This document shows positions 21,601-28,021 of a stretch of 64,000 nucleotides of DNA, piece after piece. The notes beneath the pieces are model-generated. The model did no database searches. It saw only the letters and a program-made list of their open reading frames with translations, and was not told the DNA's origin. Within the stretch, counting starts at the first letter, position 1. Each line of letters opens with the position of its first letter. The translations under genes were made by a program, and so were the position numbers. The stretch comes from Ditylenchus dipsaci (lineage: Eukaryota; Nematoda; Chromadorea; Rhabditida; Anguinidae): contig SADC01000684.1 in the NCBI GenBank assembly GCA_004194705.1, positions 21,043 through 85,042 of the forward strand, written 5' to 3'.

Positions 21601-23736
21601 TGTTTAGCTTCTTTCCTGCCCAACTTCTCGAGCTGTTCAACAACAGTCTGTACAGCATTTGCAATTCTGGTATTTTTTCCAGTAAACTGAATGCTTTTAA
21701 GACTCTCCAAAATTTGTGCTTGAGAGTTAATTGAGGTCAATGCTTGCACCACAACAGGGTCTGTTGCAAACTCGACCAGTCCAACTGAAGGGTTGGTTGG
21801 AAAAGGCTTGGGGTTCTATTTTCTCCACTAATTCCATAGCTATTCCACGTTCATGGTCAAAAGAGTGGAAAATAGATCCACTGGTGTCGAGTAGGATCAG
21901 CAAATCCACCTAAATGAGGTAATCGTTGACAGAAATTAAAAGATATATAAAAACACCTTTGAAGAAGTACAAGTTAATAAACGTTGATCAGGCTTTTCAG
22001 AATTCTTTATTCCTTGTGTTGCTTTTTCGGCGCTAGGACTGGATAATTGGTGTCTTGCCAGTTTTTGTTGTCCTGTTTTCTTTCTTCAAAACAAACGCCG
22101 ATTTTCTGGAAATATTTTTTAAAATATTACAGCATTAATAATCGATATTATAATATCTCTTGCATGCTAGATTCTTAGCATAAATTTCCAATTTCGATTT
22201 TTTGATTCAGAAAAGCTAGCTAATGTTATCGCGATATTTTAAGTTTAGAGAGAGTAAAATTTTTTCTTACGTCATTCAATGCTTCGAAGAACTGAAACGT
22301 ATACATTGTTATCGCTACCCTACTAGTCTCCCTGAAGGCTATTTACCTGAACACTCTCCTCTTGCTGGGTGAACACTTTTCCTCTTTCTTGGGTGTAGCA
22401 ACTAAAGCTGGAATATTTGGGTGGTCGGAGCCAGTGATCACAAACACATCTGCCTTCATCTCTACCAATTTAGCTCTGAACTCATTCTTTTGAAAAAATG
22501 CATTTATATCATTGAAAAGCTTTCTAACTTACGTCGCTTCTAGAGTTTCCGCAATCAGGTCAGTGTTATGACCATCATGCACCAACAAAACTAAAGTTTT
22601 GGCTCCTTCAAATCCATATTTGGCCACATGTTCTGCGGCTGCATCAAGTGCTTTGGCCGGTGAAGATTCGTCTACTCTCCTTCTTTTCTGGGTCTTCAAA
22701 ATCAAAAGTATTTCAAGAAGAATTTTTTTCAGATTACAAGGGCTTGGGCAGGTTTAATTTTAAGGGCTTGATTTCTGAAGTCAAAAGTAAAATAGTAGCA
22801 AAATTTGCCGAAAAATGGTACACTTTTTTACTAATAAAAAGAAAAATCTTAAATGGACCATGGCCAATTAGCATGTACCGTATTTCCTCTAAAATAGCCC
22901 GGGCTATTTTATTCAAACCTCCAATTTTCAGAAAAATTTGGATTCGATTTCGAGATTTTCGGGTGGAAATCCAAAATCGAAAAGTGGAATCGGTAGAGCT
23001 CGTGGGAGTTAAAAAAATGCGAAAGACAGATTTTGCAAAATATTCACTCTAGCTTGAGATATAGGTCTTCCAAGTAGGGGGAGGGCTATTTTAGAAGGAG
23101 GGCTATTTTAGAGGAAATACGGTAACTCACCAAAACCATTATTTAATTAAAAAATCGAAAAACCAAATTAAACAAAAAAATAATATAGAAAAAGGTCAAC
23201 TGCCTTCCCGCCTCAAAGTTCATGGTCCCTTTAAAGTTTCGAGAAAAAATTATTTATTGCATATCTTTTTACAACTCCAAGCATGAAAACATTACCTCAA
23301 TCCTTGAATTTGGTCAATGATCACGCCCACATCCTGGTGGTTTGCAGCATCTAGCTGGTTGAGCACACACCGGTACTCTATGGAAAGCAATTACAGCATA
23401 AGATTTGTTGCGTCCAGCCAACACAACATCCAGATGCCTCAAAGTCCTGGTTAGCCGTATCTGTTGGTTTGAGAAAGACTGAGTTGCGTTAACAGGTGTG
23501 ATGTCAAAGAGCACCACCACTTGCACTGCTATGCTCACATCACACTCCTCCACTAAATTGGTTAAAAATAATAAAACAACTAAATAAGAGAAGTCGTTAC
23601 ATTCATTCTCACTTCCATCTCTTCTAATTGAGGCAACTATACACACCAAGGAGCACAACAAAAACAGAGGCTAAACAAATGATGAAGCATGAAAATTGTT
23701 TGAAAAATCAAAGCTAACCCTAAATTTGCCGACCAT
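1..23736 (-). CDS. Multi-VWA-domain secreted protein gene (3' end outside window)
   Basis: Exons read on the minus strand give a secreted protein with at least five successive VWA domains, probably an extracellular adhesion or matrix protein. Proposed exons, 5' to 3': 23736-23719, 23670-23601, 23552-23296, 22693-22533, 22486-22347, 22079-21957, 21909-21600, 19420-19346, 19301-19185, 16710-16371, 16320-16132, 7014-6890, 6846-6600, 3666-3397, 3323-3039, 675-280, 125-1. Most are bounded by clear AG/GT sites. The start encodes MVGKFR followed by a hydrophobic leucine-rich stretch, a likely signal peptide. The intron between 16132 and 7014 is about 9.1 kb and full of transposons. Several exons hold 1-2 nt frameshifts, so either the sequence has indel errors or the gene is decaying. 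Two or more adjacent VWA genes instead of one is possible, because no terminal exon was recognised between domains. Confidence 0.6.
1405..2251 (+). mobile_element. hAT element derivative with CCTGGTCCTGGT array ends
   Basis: Flanked by perfect 8-bp direct repeats ATGGTCAC (1397-1404 and 2252-2259), the hAT target-site length. Termini are TAGAGATGAAG and CTTCATCTCTA. Just inside each end lie inverted arrays of TCCTGG/CCAGGA units (about 1420-1540 and 2130-2240). Between them is a hAT transposase C-terminal fragment. Too short to be autonomous. Confidence 0.9.
1850..2035 (+). pseudogene. hAT transposase C-terminal (hATC dimerisation) fragment
   Basis: Reads [18 protein letters not shown], then [20 protein letters not shown] and [13 protein letters not shown] before a stop. 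This is the conserved hATC pattern: YP.L..LA..FL, then SE..FS and R..L.PE. The N-terminal zinc finger and catalytic core are missing, so it is an internal-deletion remnant. Confidence 0.85.
2559..2903. mobile_element. Foldback element with TTTGCCAAAACG array arms
   Basis: Two inverted arms of imperfect AAATTTGCCAAAACG units meet near 2730. The ends are TAGGGGAA and TTCCCCTA. The flanks CCGGCAATGGC (left) and CCGGCAACGGC (right) resemble an 11-bp target duplication with one mismatch. No coding content. Confidence 0.7.
3039..3666 (-). CDS. Exons 14-15: VWA domain 4
   Basis: [18 protein letters not shown] marks the start with a DLSTG MIDAS. It is followed by [12 protein letters not shown] and, after a 1-nt break in a CCC run near 3510, [20 protein letters not shown]. 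Exon 15 continues with [18 protein letters not shown] and ARLALVVFL and, after another break near 3240, [15 protein letters not shown] and TAAFILL. The exon ends with a Lys/Asp/Thr linker before a GTGTTC donor. A 73-bp intron separates the exons. Confidence 0.55.
3991..4338. mobile_element. MITE, CAGGGTGTTTCAAGAAAT family
   Basis: Inverted ends (CAGGGTGTTTCAAG and CTTGAAACAACCCTG) are flanked by TA on both sides, which suits a Tc1/mariner-type target. The arms are over 130 bp long, and the centre carries a hairpin with GCTTGGTCC and GGACCAAGC. A second copy lies at 24051-24407. Confidence 0.8.
4695..6392 (+). mobile_element. piggyBac element with approximately 650-bp inverted ends
   Basis: Flanked on both sides by TTAA (4691-4694 and 6393-6396), the piggyBac signature. 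Ends are CACTCGGAAAGCCATGCG and its complement. The inverted arms are unusually long and similar (about 4695-5340 and 5790-6392) and enclose only a C-terminal transposase remnant. It sits in an intron of the VWA gene. Confidence 0.9.
5340..5790 (+). pseudogene. piggyBac transposase C-terminal Cys-rich domain remnant
   Basis: An upstream piece reads [16 protein letters not shown]. After a short intron ending in TTTAG come [20 protein letters not shown] and LCTKCSRVG, then YCQVCK. After a 1-nt frame break follow [14 protein letters not shown] and EEKCDQCR with a stop. The repeated CxxC pairs fit the C-terminal zinc-binding domain of piggyBac transposases. Two such Cys-rich blocks in tandem appear more than usual. 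RING or B-box alternatives were considered, but the TTAA-bounded context supports piggyBac. Confidence 0.65.
6600..7014 (-). CDS. Exons 12-13: second half of VWA domain 3
   Basis: Exon 12 gives [20 protein letters not shown] and, after a frame break near 6913, GIQKAN. Exon 13 gives [20 protein letters not shown] and FAVTLNPKQ, then after a second frame break near 6665 [18 protein letters not shown]. These are the last strands and helices of a VWA fold. AWSGING takes the place of the usual TDG. A 45-bp intron with GT-AG ends separates the two exons. Confidence 0.55.
7735..8355. mobile_element. Foldback element with CGCGCCCGCCC arrays
   Basis: GC-rich units (TTTCGCGCCCGCCC and similar) form arrays at about 7735-7830 and 8285-8350. 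The middle contains ACCACCTGGTACCTCCCC, related to a second piece at 8452-8520. The unit composition is far more GC-rich than its surroundings. The exact ends and target duplication are not resolved. Confidence 0.5.
8760..10380 (-). pseudogene. MULE-type transposase with FLYWCH-like finger and Ulp1-like (C48) protease
   Basis: Minus-strand exons in order. About 10380-10020: a FLYWCH-like region ([16 protein letters not shown], later [15 protein letters not shown]). About 9730-9580: [20 protein letters not shown] then VDGTF, a MULE DDE strand with its first Asp. About 9500: [13 protein letters not shown]. About 9180-9110: [16 protein letters not shown]. 9060-8985: [14 protein letters not shown]. 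8933-8760: [20 protein letters not shown] and a stop after LKEIGS. The last three match the C48 peptidase DSL motif and the catalytic Cys (DCG). Ulp1 domains occur in some plant MULEs (Kaonashi). Here the link to the transposase rests on adjacency and shared strand. Several frame breaks suggest decay or assembly indels. It lies inside the long VWA-gene intron. Confidence 0.6.
10905..11145. repeat. Tandem array of TTCGTTACGAAAA-type units
   Basis: About a dozen copies of a unit of roughly 18 bp, variants of TTCGCTGTTACGAAAATG, each containing the short palindrome TTCGTAACGAA or a relative. No inverted partner was found nearby, so it may be the surviving arm of a foldback element or a plain minisatellite. 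Confidence 0.7.
12107..12441. mobile_element. MITE, ACCAAGTGGTCGTCCACTTGG family (nested copy)
   Basis: Inverted arms (CCAAACCAAGTGGTCGTCC and its complement) extend through an AAAAACGTGAAAAAAA tract to a shared core that mentions TTTGGTAAAA twice. Related copies lie at 33727-34062, with fragments near 32295 and 34200. The short ends are themselves palindromic. Confidence 0.75.
12494..12587. mobile_element. Small hairpin MITE (GGTTCTTTTTGGTTATCGGG)
   Basis: A nearly perfect inverted repeat of about 35 bp per arm (GGTTCTTTTTGGTTATCGGG and complement) with TA at each side. Nested in the larger foldback element. Confidence 0.7.
12855..12945 (+). repeat. GGGGAGATATATG minisatellite
   Basis: Six to seven degenerate copies of a 13-16 bp unit GGGGAGATATATGCTG. 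Non-coding. Confidence 0.75.
12989..13672. mobile_element. Poly-C-ended MITE with GC hairpin core, copy 1
   Basis: Ends ACTTGGATATACCCCCCC and GGGGGGTATATCCAAGT are inverted. Arms continue with AACACCCTATATCGACCTAAA and a GACCAGAACTTAAA segment. The middle holds the GC-rich hairpin cassette at about 13163-13425. A related element is at 32801-33604. Confidence 0.75.
13163..13425. repeat. GC-rich hairpin cassette, copy 1
   Basis: A long imperfect palindrome. CTCGGAATTATGTCTAAGGT pairs with ACCTTAGACGCAAATCACTCG, then GCGCATCTC with GAGATGCGC, with a centre GCCCCCTGCGCC/GGGGCGCAGGGGG. The same cassette occurs near 24855-25080, 33100-33345 and 35076-35315, with a fragment at 61265-61345. Confidence 0.75.
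13680..14610. other. Intronic stretch without recognised features
   Basis: Part of the 9.1-kb VWA-gene intron. One 62-codon open frame at 13757-13945 shows no family resemblance. I see no exon, repeat array or clear inverted repeat. Confidence 0.5.
14818..14919 (+). pseudogene. PIF/Harbinger transposase (DDE_Tnp_4) C-terminal fragment
   Basis: Reads [20 protein letters not shown] then [13 protein letters not shown] and a stop. This is the FN.RLS.AR..VE.A.G....RWR motif that closes Harbinger DDE domains. The catalytic residues lie upstream in the full protein and are absent here. Confidence 0.8.
14966..15392 (+). pseudogene. RTRAF: Captured C-terminal fragment of RTRAF (hCLE/C14orf166)
   Basis: The first exon encodes [19 protein letters not shown] and [13 protein letters not shown]. 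The second encodes [32 protein letters not shown] and ends LARMGR-stop. This matches the C-terminal third of animal RTRAF, which ends in L.ELQTKINEAI.AVQ and GR. A 48-bp intron (15198-15245, GT-AG) is kept, so the copy was taken from DNA, not mRNA. The splice phases differ by one base next to an AAA run. RTRAF belongs to a tRNA-ligase/RNA transport complex. This fragment lacks the N-terminal calponin-homology-like part and is probably not functional, unless expressed as a fusion from the element. Confidence 0.8.
15750..16130. other. Intronic stretch with no recognised feature
   Basis: Contains short repeats of TTTAGCC near 15870-15900 and nothing that looks coding. It adjoins the 5' end of the long VWA-gene intron. 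Confidence 0.5.
16132..16320 (-). CDS. Exon 11: first half of VWA domain 3
   Basis: Encodes [20 protein letters not shown], a helix, and [11 protein letters not shown], which are the first two strands of a VWA fold. The MIDAS serines are missing (DKANP). The next exon that continues the fold ([20 protein letters not shown]) lies about 9 kb away, at 7014-6890. The intron between them therefore holds all the elements from 7.7 to 15.7 kb. Confidence 0.6.
16371..16710 (-). CDS. Exon 10: Ser/Thr/Gln/Asn-rich linker
   Basis: An open stretch of about 110 codons rich in S, T, Q, N and E (for example [14 protein letters not shown]) sits between VWA domains 2 and 3. It has an AG acceptor upstream and a GTAGAA donor after SQRLRDQQ. 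No domain is recognised. It probably forms a flexible, possibly glycosylated spacer, since it has several N-x-S/T sites. The phase to the preceding exon is not fully resolved. Confidence 0.5.
17040..17275. repeat. Foldback repeat around GGCCTTGTTTTG
   Basis: TTCTGTACGGATTTTTCAG and AAATCCATACAGAAGC form inverted arms either side of a GGCCTTGTTTTGTT duplication. It resembles a short MITE. Ends are not resolved. Confidence 0.5.
17327..17870. repeat. Inverted arrays of CTGAAAAATGCC units
   Basis: Left arm units such as ACTGAAAAATGCCGCCTTTT and right arm AAAAGATGGCATTTTTCAGT enclose a further inverted pair (CCCTGTGACTCTAGTTTCC and partner). It looks like another array-ended foldback element, starting with ACAGGGTGTCC. 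No target duplication seen. Confidence 0.5.
18241..18645. mobile_element. MULE-like MITE with TCAACTGACCACCAAT arrays and 9-bp duplication
   Basis: Flanked by perfect 9-bp direct repeats CTTTCAACC (18232-18240 and 18646-18654), the MULE target-site length. Arms are tandem TCAACTGACCACCAAT units in opposite orientation, about 90-120 bp each. The core has no transposase sequence. The flanking 17886-18240 belongs to the repeat family also seen at 44733-45338. Confidence 0.85.
19185..22079 (-). CDS. Exons 6-9: linker and VWA domain 2
   Basis: A short Ser/Lys-rich linker precedes [17 protein letters not shown], a canonical VWA start with an intact DTSGS MIDAS. It continues with [10 protein letters not shown], a central helix containing [15 protein letters not shown], then [14 protein letters not shown] and [11 protein letters not shown]. 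This is the best-preserved VWA of the gene. The frame breaks near 21790 in a CC-rich stretch. The 2.2-kb intron between 21600 and 19420 contains a foldback element with TTCACCGTCAC arrays. Confidence 0.65.
19430..20790. other. VWA-gene intron without recognised exons
   Basis: Lies between VWA domain 2 exons. Contains a short palindrome, ACCATGATACCGGTATCATGG at 20213-20233, and weak inverted similarity between about 19800 and 19970. Otherwise nothing recognised. Confidence 0.5.
20822..21502. mobile_element. Foldback element with TTCACCGTCACTATT arrays
   Basis: Direct repeats TTGACTTG (20814-20821, 21503-21510) flank inverted ends GGTGCACTACGTTTCACCG. Arms of 15-bp TTCACCGTCACTATT units (about 170 bp each) enclose inverted GGTACCAAATTGTAGCCCTG segments. 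Translated arrays give long repetitive open frames that are not genes. It lies within the VWA domain 2 intron. Confidence 0.85.
22347..23736 (-). CDS. Exons 1-5: signal peptide and VWA domain 1
   Basis: After the signal peptide a VWA core strand (VVVLFDITP) is followed by a helix, the strand YAVIAF, then [20 protein letters not shown], the strand TLVLLVHDG and ADVFVITGS near the end. This is the usual order of a roughly 180-residue VWA fold. The MIDAS is degenerate: DITPVN stands in place of DxSxS, so metal binding is doubtful. The reading frame breaks near 23366. Adding one GT to the local GTGTGT run would restore the domain. A 245-bp MITE lies in the third intron. Confidence 0.6.
22878..23122. 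mobile_element. MITE, CCGTATTTCCTCTAAAATAGCCC family
   Basis: Inverted ends CCGTATTTCCTCTAAAATAG and complement, with TA on both sides. It sits in a VWA domain 1 intron. The same ends recur in this window at 26018-26271, 43340-43646 and 55206-55459. Confidence 0.8.
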
Positions 23737-24050
23737 TGTGCTTCTAATATATAAAGCGAATTCAAATAAATATACTAGTTTACGAACATGCAGATAGTCT
23801 CTAAATTTGATTGGCTGTTGGAGAATAGAAGTCACGCAGCGTTAAAATCAGCAAATGGCTTAAAATCGATCAAAAAAAGTTGATTTTTGGATTTCATTGC
23901 ATTTTTAGACATAAAAACAGTACTTCTGGGTCAAAATCAGCAAAATGCTGAGAAATCAGAGTACTTCGGAGCCCTGAATTACAGGGTGAGTCGTAAAAAC
24001 TTCAACACTTTTTTAAAATGACGACATCTGCATAAAATAACTGCATTTTA

Positions 24051-24407
24051 CAGGGTGTTTCAAGAAATTCTAACACTTTTAAACGGCCATAACTTTTTGT
24101 ATTGACACAATTTCAAAATTGTAAACGCAGATCGGTTCCGTTTGCTCTAACAATTTTTTTGGTATATAATGTCAAAAACGACGATTTTGCTTGGTCCCCT
24201 GTGGTTCAGGTCTCACCTATCCAGAGGCCATCTATAGATCAGAGCCCAAACTGCAGGGGGGACCGAGCAAAAATCGTGTTTTTGACATTATATACCAAAA
24301 AATTGTTAGAGCCAACGGAACCGATCTGCGTTTACAGAATTTTGAAATTGTGTCAATACAAAAAGTTTTGGCCGTTTAAAAGTGTTATAATTTCTTGAAA
24401 CACCCTG
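24051..24407. mobile_element. MITE, CAGGGTGTTTCAAGAAAT family, copy 2
   Basis: Ends CAGGGTGTTTCAAGAAAT and ATTTCTTGAAACACCCTG with TA flanks. The arms extend about 145 bp, and the core repeats the GCTTGGTCCCCTGTGGTTC hairpin of the copy at 3991-4338. Confidence 0.85.
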
Positions 24408-24854
24408 TACAAAGAATATTTCAATAATCTTACACAATAGGGACATACCGTATATGTTCTAATAAAAGCCCACCTTCTAATAAATGCCCATGTCTCTGAA
24501 TTCTGACTGAAATTTCAGAGTTAAGGTTATTTATATTCAAAATTTCAAGAATTTTAGGCAATTTTTTAAAAGTACAAACCCATGAGCTTCTATTAGAAGG
24601 TATACGCTATGTAGGATTGCGACGAACGTCACTCAACTCGCACAAATCCCAACTCGCACACCCAACTCCTAGATGTTCTCACTCGCATTTATCAGCTCTT
24701 GGTCGCTCGTTGTTTTTCTTGGCATGTGCTTTAGCGCAAGGAAGGCCAGCGTACGTTAGGACAACTCAAAATTTTTTCTCTTGCTTGTTTTGGCTGTGCA
24801 GAATTTAGGATTTCCTCGCACACGATTCGCTTTTACGCAACTCGCTCGGTTATG

Positions 24855-25080
24855 GTCACAGGAGCTGGGCCAGCGTGGGCAAAAAGAGTCTCTATATGCA
24901 TTTTCGATCAAGAGTCATGCTCGGAATTTTGTCTAAGGTATGTGAATGCACGCATCTCTAACCCATAGCTCCCGGAGGGGCCTGATGGCTTGGGGCTGAG
25001 ATGCGCACACCCACACACCTCAGACACAAATCACTCTAAAGTGATTCTGGGTGCATGAAAAATGTATGCATGCCAGAAGG
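24855..25080. repeat. GC-rich hairpin cassette, copy 2
   Basis: Same order of segments as the copy near 13.2 kb: GAGCTGGGC, CTCGGAATTTTGTCTAAGGT, GCGCATCTC, then a reduced centre (CCCGGAGGGG) and the mirror half ending ATGCATGCCAGA. Here it is not inside the poly-C MITE, so the cassette can stand alone. Confidence 0.7.
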
Positions 25081-25541
25081 CGAAAAGGTTAAATTTCGGT
25101 TAGATCTTTTTCTTTCAAATACCAACATTTATGTGAAGAACTGTCACAAAAGAACTTTTCTATCGTTTCTAGAGTATATGAAGTACTTAGGATGTGTTTA
25201 AACATGATTTACGAGAAAATTTTAAAAAGTGTACCCAATCGCCGTACCCGGTCGCTGGTATGCCAGAAGAAGAAAATGAACAAAGAAAGAAATTCAGCGA
25301 GGATATGAAGATACGCGACAATTCATCCCCAGTACAATTCATCGACAGAATCGCCCCTGGGATGAATTGTCCGTGTACCAGTATATGAACATGTGAGAAG
25401 ACTAAAATTCAAGGTTTCGCCTACAGAGAAAACCATTTACGGAATAACAGAAACAATTTATTCGGCAAGAATCAAAATTCTTTAGCGATAACAATCAAAG
25501 ACAACCAAAACCAAGAATTTACATTATCCATTCGCTTCAGC

Positions 25542-27235
25542 TTACAGTCTATAAGTTATAGAGCATTGTTCACTTTGTCCTTTTGCTGATGGCTTGGATG
25601 ACTGAACTTCAGCTTCTTTGATCGTTCCTTGAGCATCCCGATTTTCTTCTAAAAAATGCACTTATGTCATTAACGGCATAAAGTGCAATTGATAGCGATG
25701 GATTAACTAACCTCGAACAGGAAATTTTGTTTTGGGAGGTTCTTTCGAAGAGACCGATCTCGCAGAAGAAGTGGGCGGCAGAGTTTGCTTGTTGTTTGCA
25801 GAAACGTCGCTGGTTCCATTCAAAGGTCTCTGACTGACTGCAGATGTTCGGGTTATTGGACGCTTCTTCTTGACTCCATTGGCTCCTGTAATAGCAACGC
25901 TAAAGTTCATCTACTCACTAAAGAAAAAGCTCTCGAGACAAAAGAAGAAAAAAATTGAGTCGGTTCTTTTTCGTCAATATTTTTTGGCGATACTTTCGTT
26001 AATATTTCAGTAATCTACTGTATTTTCTCCTCTATAATTAATATTCCCCTCTATAATAAGTCCCCGCTCTCTAATAACTCCCCCCCCCCTGGGATAACTC
26101 CCCTTGTATGCAAACCTGTTTTGTGCGTTTTCTTAATTACCACGAGTTTTCTTGATTCCACTTTTCAGATGTTGGTTGAACACCCGAAAATCTCGAAATC
26201 AACCTCAAAATATTACCAATTTTTTGAGTTGGAACAATAACTCCTTCGGGGAATTAATACAGAAAATACGGTAGCTTGAAATTGTAAAAAGTCGGGTTCT
26301 ATTCTAGAATTGGGTGCCCAAGACAATTAAAAACAACAGGGGACTAAGCTGTTTTTTTGTCACCCGATTCTAGAATACAGTCAAACCTCGATAAGCCGGC
26401 ACACCTAGGGACCGACCTTATGATGCCAGTTTATCGGGGTGTTGTTTTCCTTGAAGTGTCGAGTACTGGCCAAATCAAGTTTCGACAGGGTGCCGGTTTA
26501 TCGGGGCGCCGGTTTATCGAGGTTTGACTGTAGAACCAAAAGTTGCTAAGAATCATCAAAAGGTTAAGAAAAGGTGCGCAAAATTTCGAAGTGTGAGGTA
26601 ACGAGAAAACGAGAAAAGTACCCCAATAGCTCTGAAAACCGTTACTTTCAGACGAACAAACAAATGCATAGCTGACCTTTACTTGTCGATGGAGTAGCCG
26701 GCTTCATAGAGTTCAAAAAGCTAGCCATGTCTTCACCCAATTCAGCCTCAACACACACGAACTTTTGAGTAGGAACCACCGATACGCTGGAGCAGAAGGG
26801 GTGGGGGTTCAAAAGGTTCCTTCGGTAATCCGACATCTAAAATACAGATTCCTTCATTTAACCTTCAATAATAAGACAGACCAGTTTGAGCAGAGGAATG
26901 AGGCTGGATATCCACCTCCGGCTGCTCACATCTATAATGTCGAATCTGACACGCTTCACAGCTGGTTGAAGGCCACCACCCGAAGATTTCAGACATGACT
27001 TCAGACCAATCAGTTCGTGCTTCGAAAATATCAACTCTGGAGTAGGTTCATTATCATCGGCATCACATTTTTCTTCTACCAATAGTTCTGCTCTGTCTGG
27101 GGAAATCGATGGCCATTTGGACGAATCACAATTGTCATCTAAAAATAAGTAAAACAAGAGGGCTAAAAGTATGCACAAACCGAAATATTGCTGACTTTTG
27201 CTGTTTCCTTCACTAGAGTAGCTTGATGAGGCCAT
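25542..27235 (-). CDS. Unrecognised small disordered protein with PP1-docking-like motif
   Basis: Five exons with GT-AG borders: 27235-27181 (ATG, MASSSYSSEGNSKSQQYF), 27138-26930, 26836-26677, 25899-25712, 25648-25542 (ends ITYRL-stop). About 240 residues, rich in Ser, Lys, Glu and Pro, with no fold recognised. Exon 2 contains SCLKSSGGG followed by KRVRFD. An [SG]xLK motif shortly before an RVxF motif is the usual arrangement in protein phosphatase 1 regulators, so a PP1-targeting role is a reasonable guess. The frame of exon 3 is uncertain because of a CCCCCACCCC run. The gene lies upstream of, and on the same strand as, the VWA gene. Confidence 0.5.
26018..26271. mobile_element. MITE, CCGTATTTTCTC family
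   Basis: Ends CTGTATTTTCTCCTCTATAA and ACAGAAAATACGG are inverted, with TA flanks. Lies in intron 3 of the small gene on the minus strand. Confidence 0.65.
26378..26530. mobile_element. pogo/Tigger-like MITE (CAGTCAAACCTCGATAA)
   Basis: Ends CAGTCAAACCTCGATAAGCC and GGTTTATCGAGGTTTGACTG with TA duplication. The CAGTCAAACCTCG terminus is typical of pogo-group elements. Relatives lie at 37781-37916, 42806-42872 and 45718-45858. Confidence 0.8.
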
Positions 27236-27513
27236 GAATACCTGAATTACAATAAGAAATATCAAATTTCTTCACTCGCAGATTTCCAAAACGTTCGGTC
27301 TTGAAATTTTCGGCTCGCGGAAACTTGGCAAAAACCAAATTTGCCAAAGGCTAAAATTGATTTCACGCACCGAAATACTGATTTCCCGTAGTAAATTACT
27401 GATTTCCCGTGTGCACCTCTAGGTTACCAATTCACATTTCGACAACGACTTCTTTTCACCAATGTTTCTTTTTACCAACGTCTTCTTTTTACTAACGGGA
27501 CGAATATCAATTA

Positions 27514-27852
27514 GCGACACTTTTTGAACAAACATTTTAATTTTTTTTTATTAAGAATCAACAATTTTGACAGTAAAAGTTTTTGGAAAGTCACCCCTAA
27601 TAACAAAATTTTTTCGTGATGCCGAATCCGTTGAGATCTGATCAAATTATCTTTGTGAGCTGAGATATCCACTAAAGTAGATGAGCGGTGCAAAATTTCT
27701 GTCTGATGTACTCAAAATATCAATATCTCAGCCCATAATAATTATTTTGATCGGATCTCAACGGATTCGGATCCAGGAAGAGATTTTAATATTAGGGGTG
27801 ACTTTCCGAAAACTTGATCAAGAGTTTAAAAAGTTTGTTCAAGAAGTGTCAC
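27514..27852. mobile_element. MITE with roughly 150-bp inverted arms
   Basis: GCGACACTTTTTGAACAAAC and its complement form the ends, followed by matched segments GAAAGTCACCCCTAAT and AATCCGTTGAGATC. TA occurs on both sides. No coding content. Confidence 0.75.
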
Positions 27853-28021
27853 TAATAGGGTTGTTAAACGTTCGAAATTTTCGAACGTTCGATTCGAAAT
27901 TTTCGAAGGATTACTACTCATTTGCGCAAAACTCATTTGCGCAAATTTTTTAAAGTTACAGGTTCGAATCCAGGTGGTAGCAGCAATGGGTAGCAGCAAT
28001 GGGTCGTAGCCTTTTGTCCCC

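Noticed and set aside
22648..23052. 134-codon open frame on the plus strand
   Set aside because: It runs through a VWA-gene exon in antisense and then through a MITE. It has no codon-level similarity to a family.
27955..27985. GGTTCGAATCC, matching a tRNA B box
   Set aside because: No A box or cloverleaf could be found upstream. At most a fragment of a tRNA-derived SINE.
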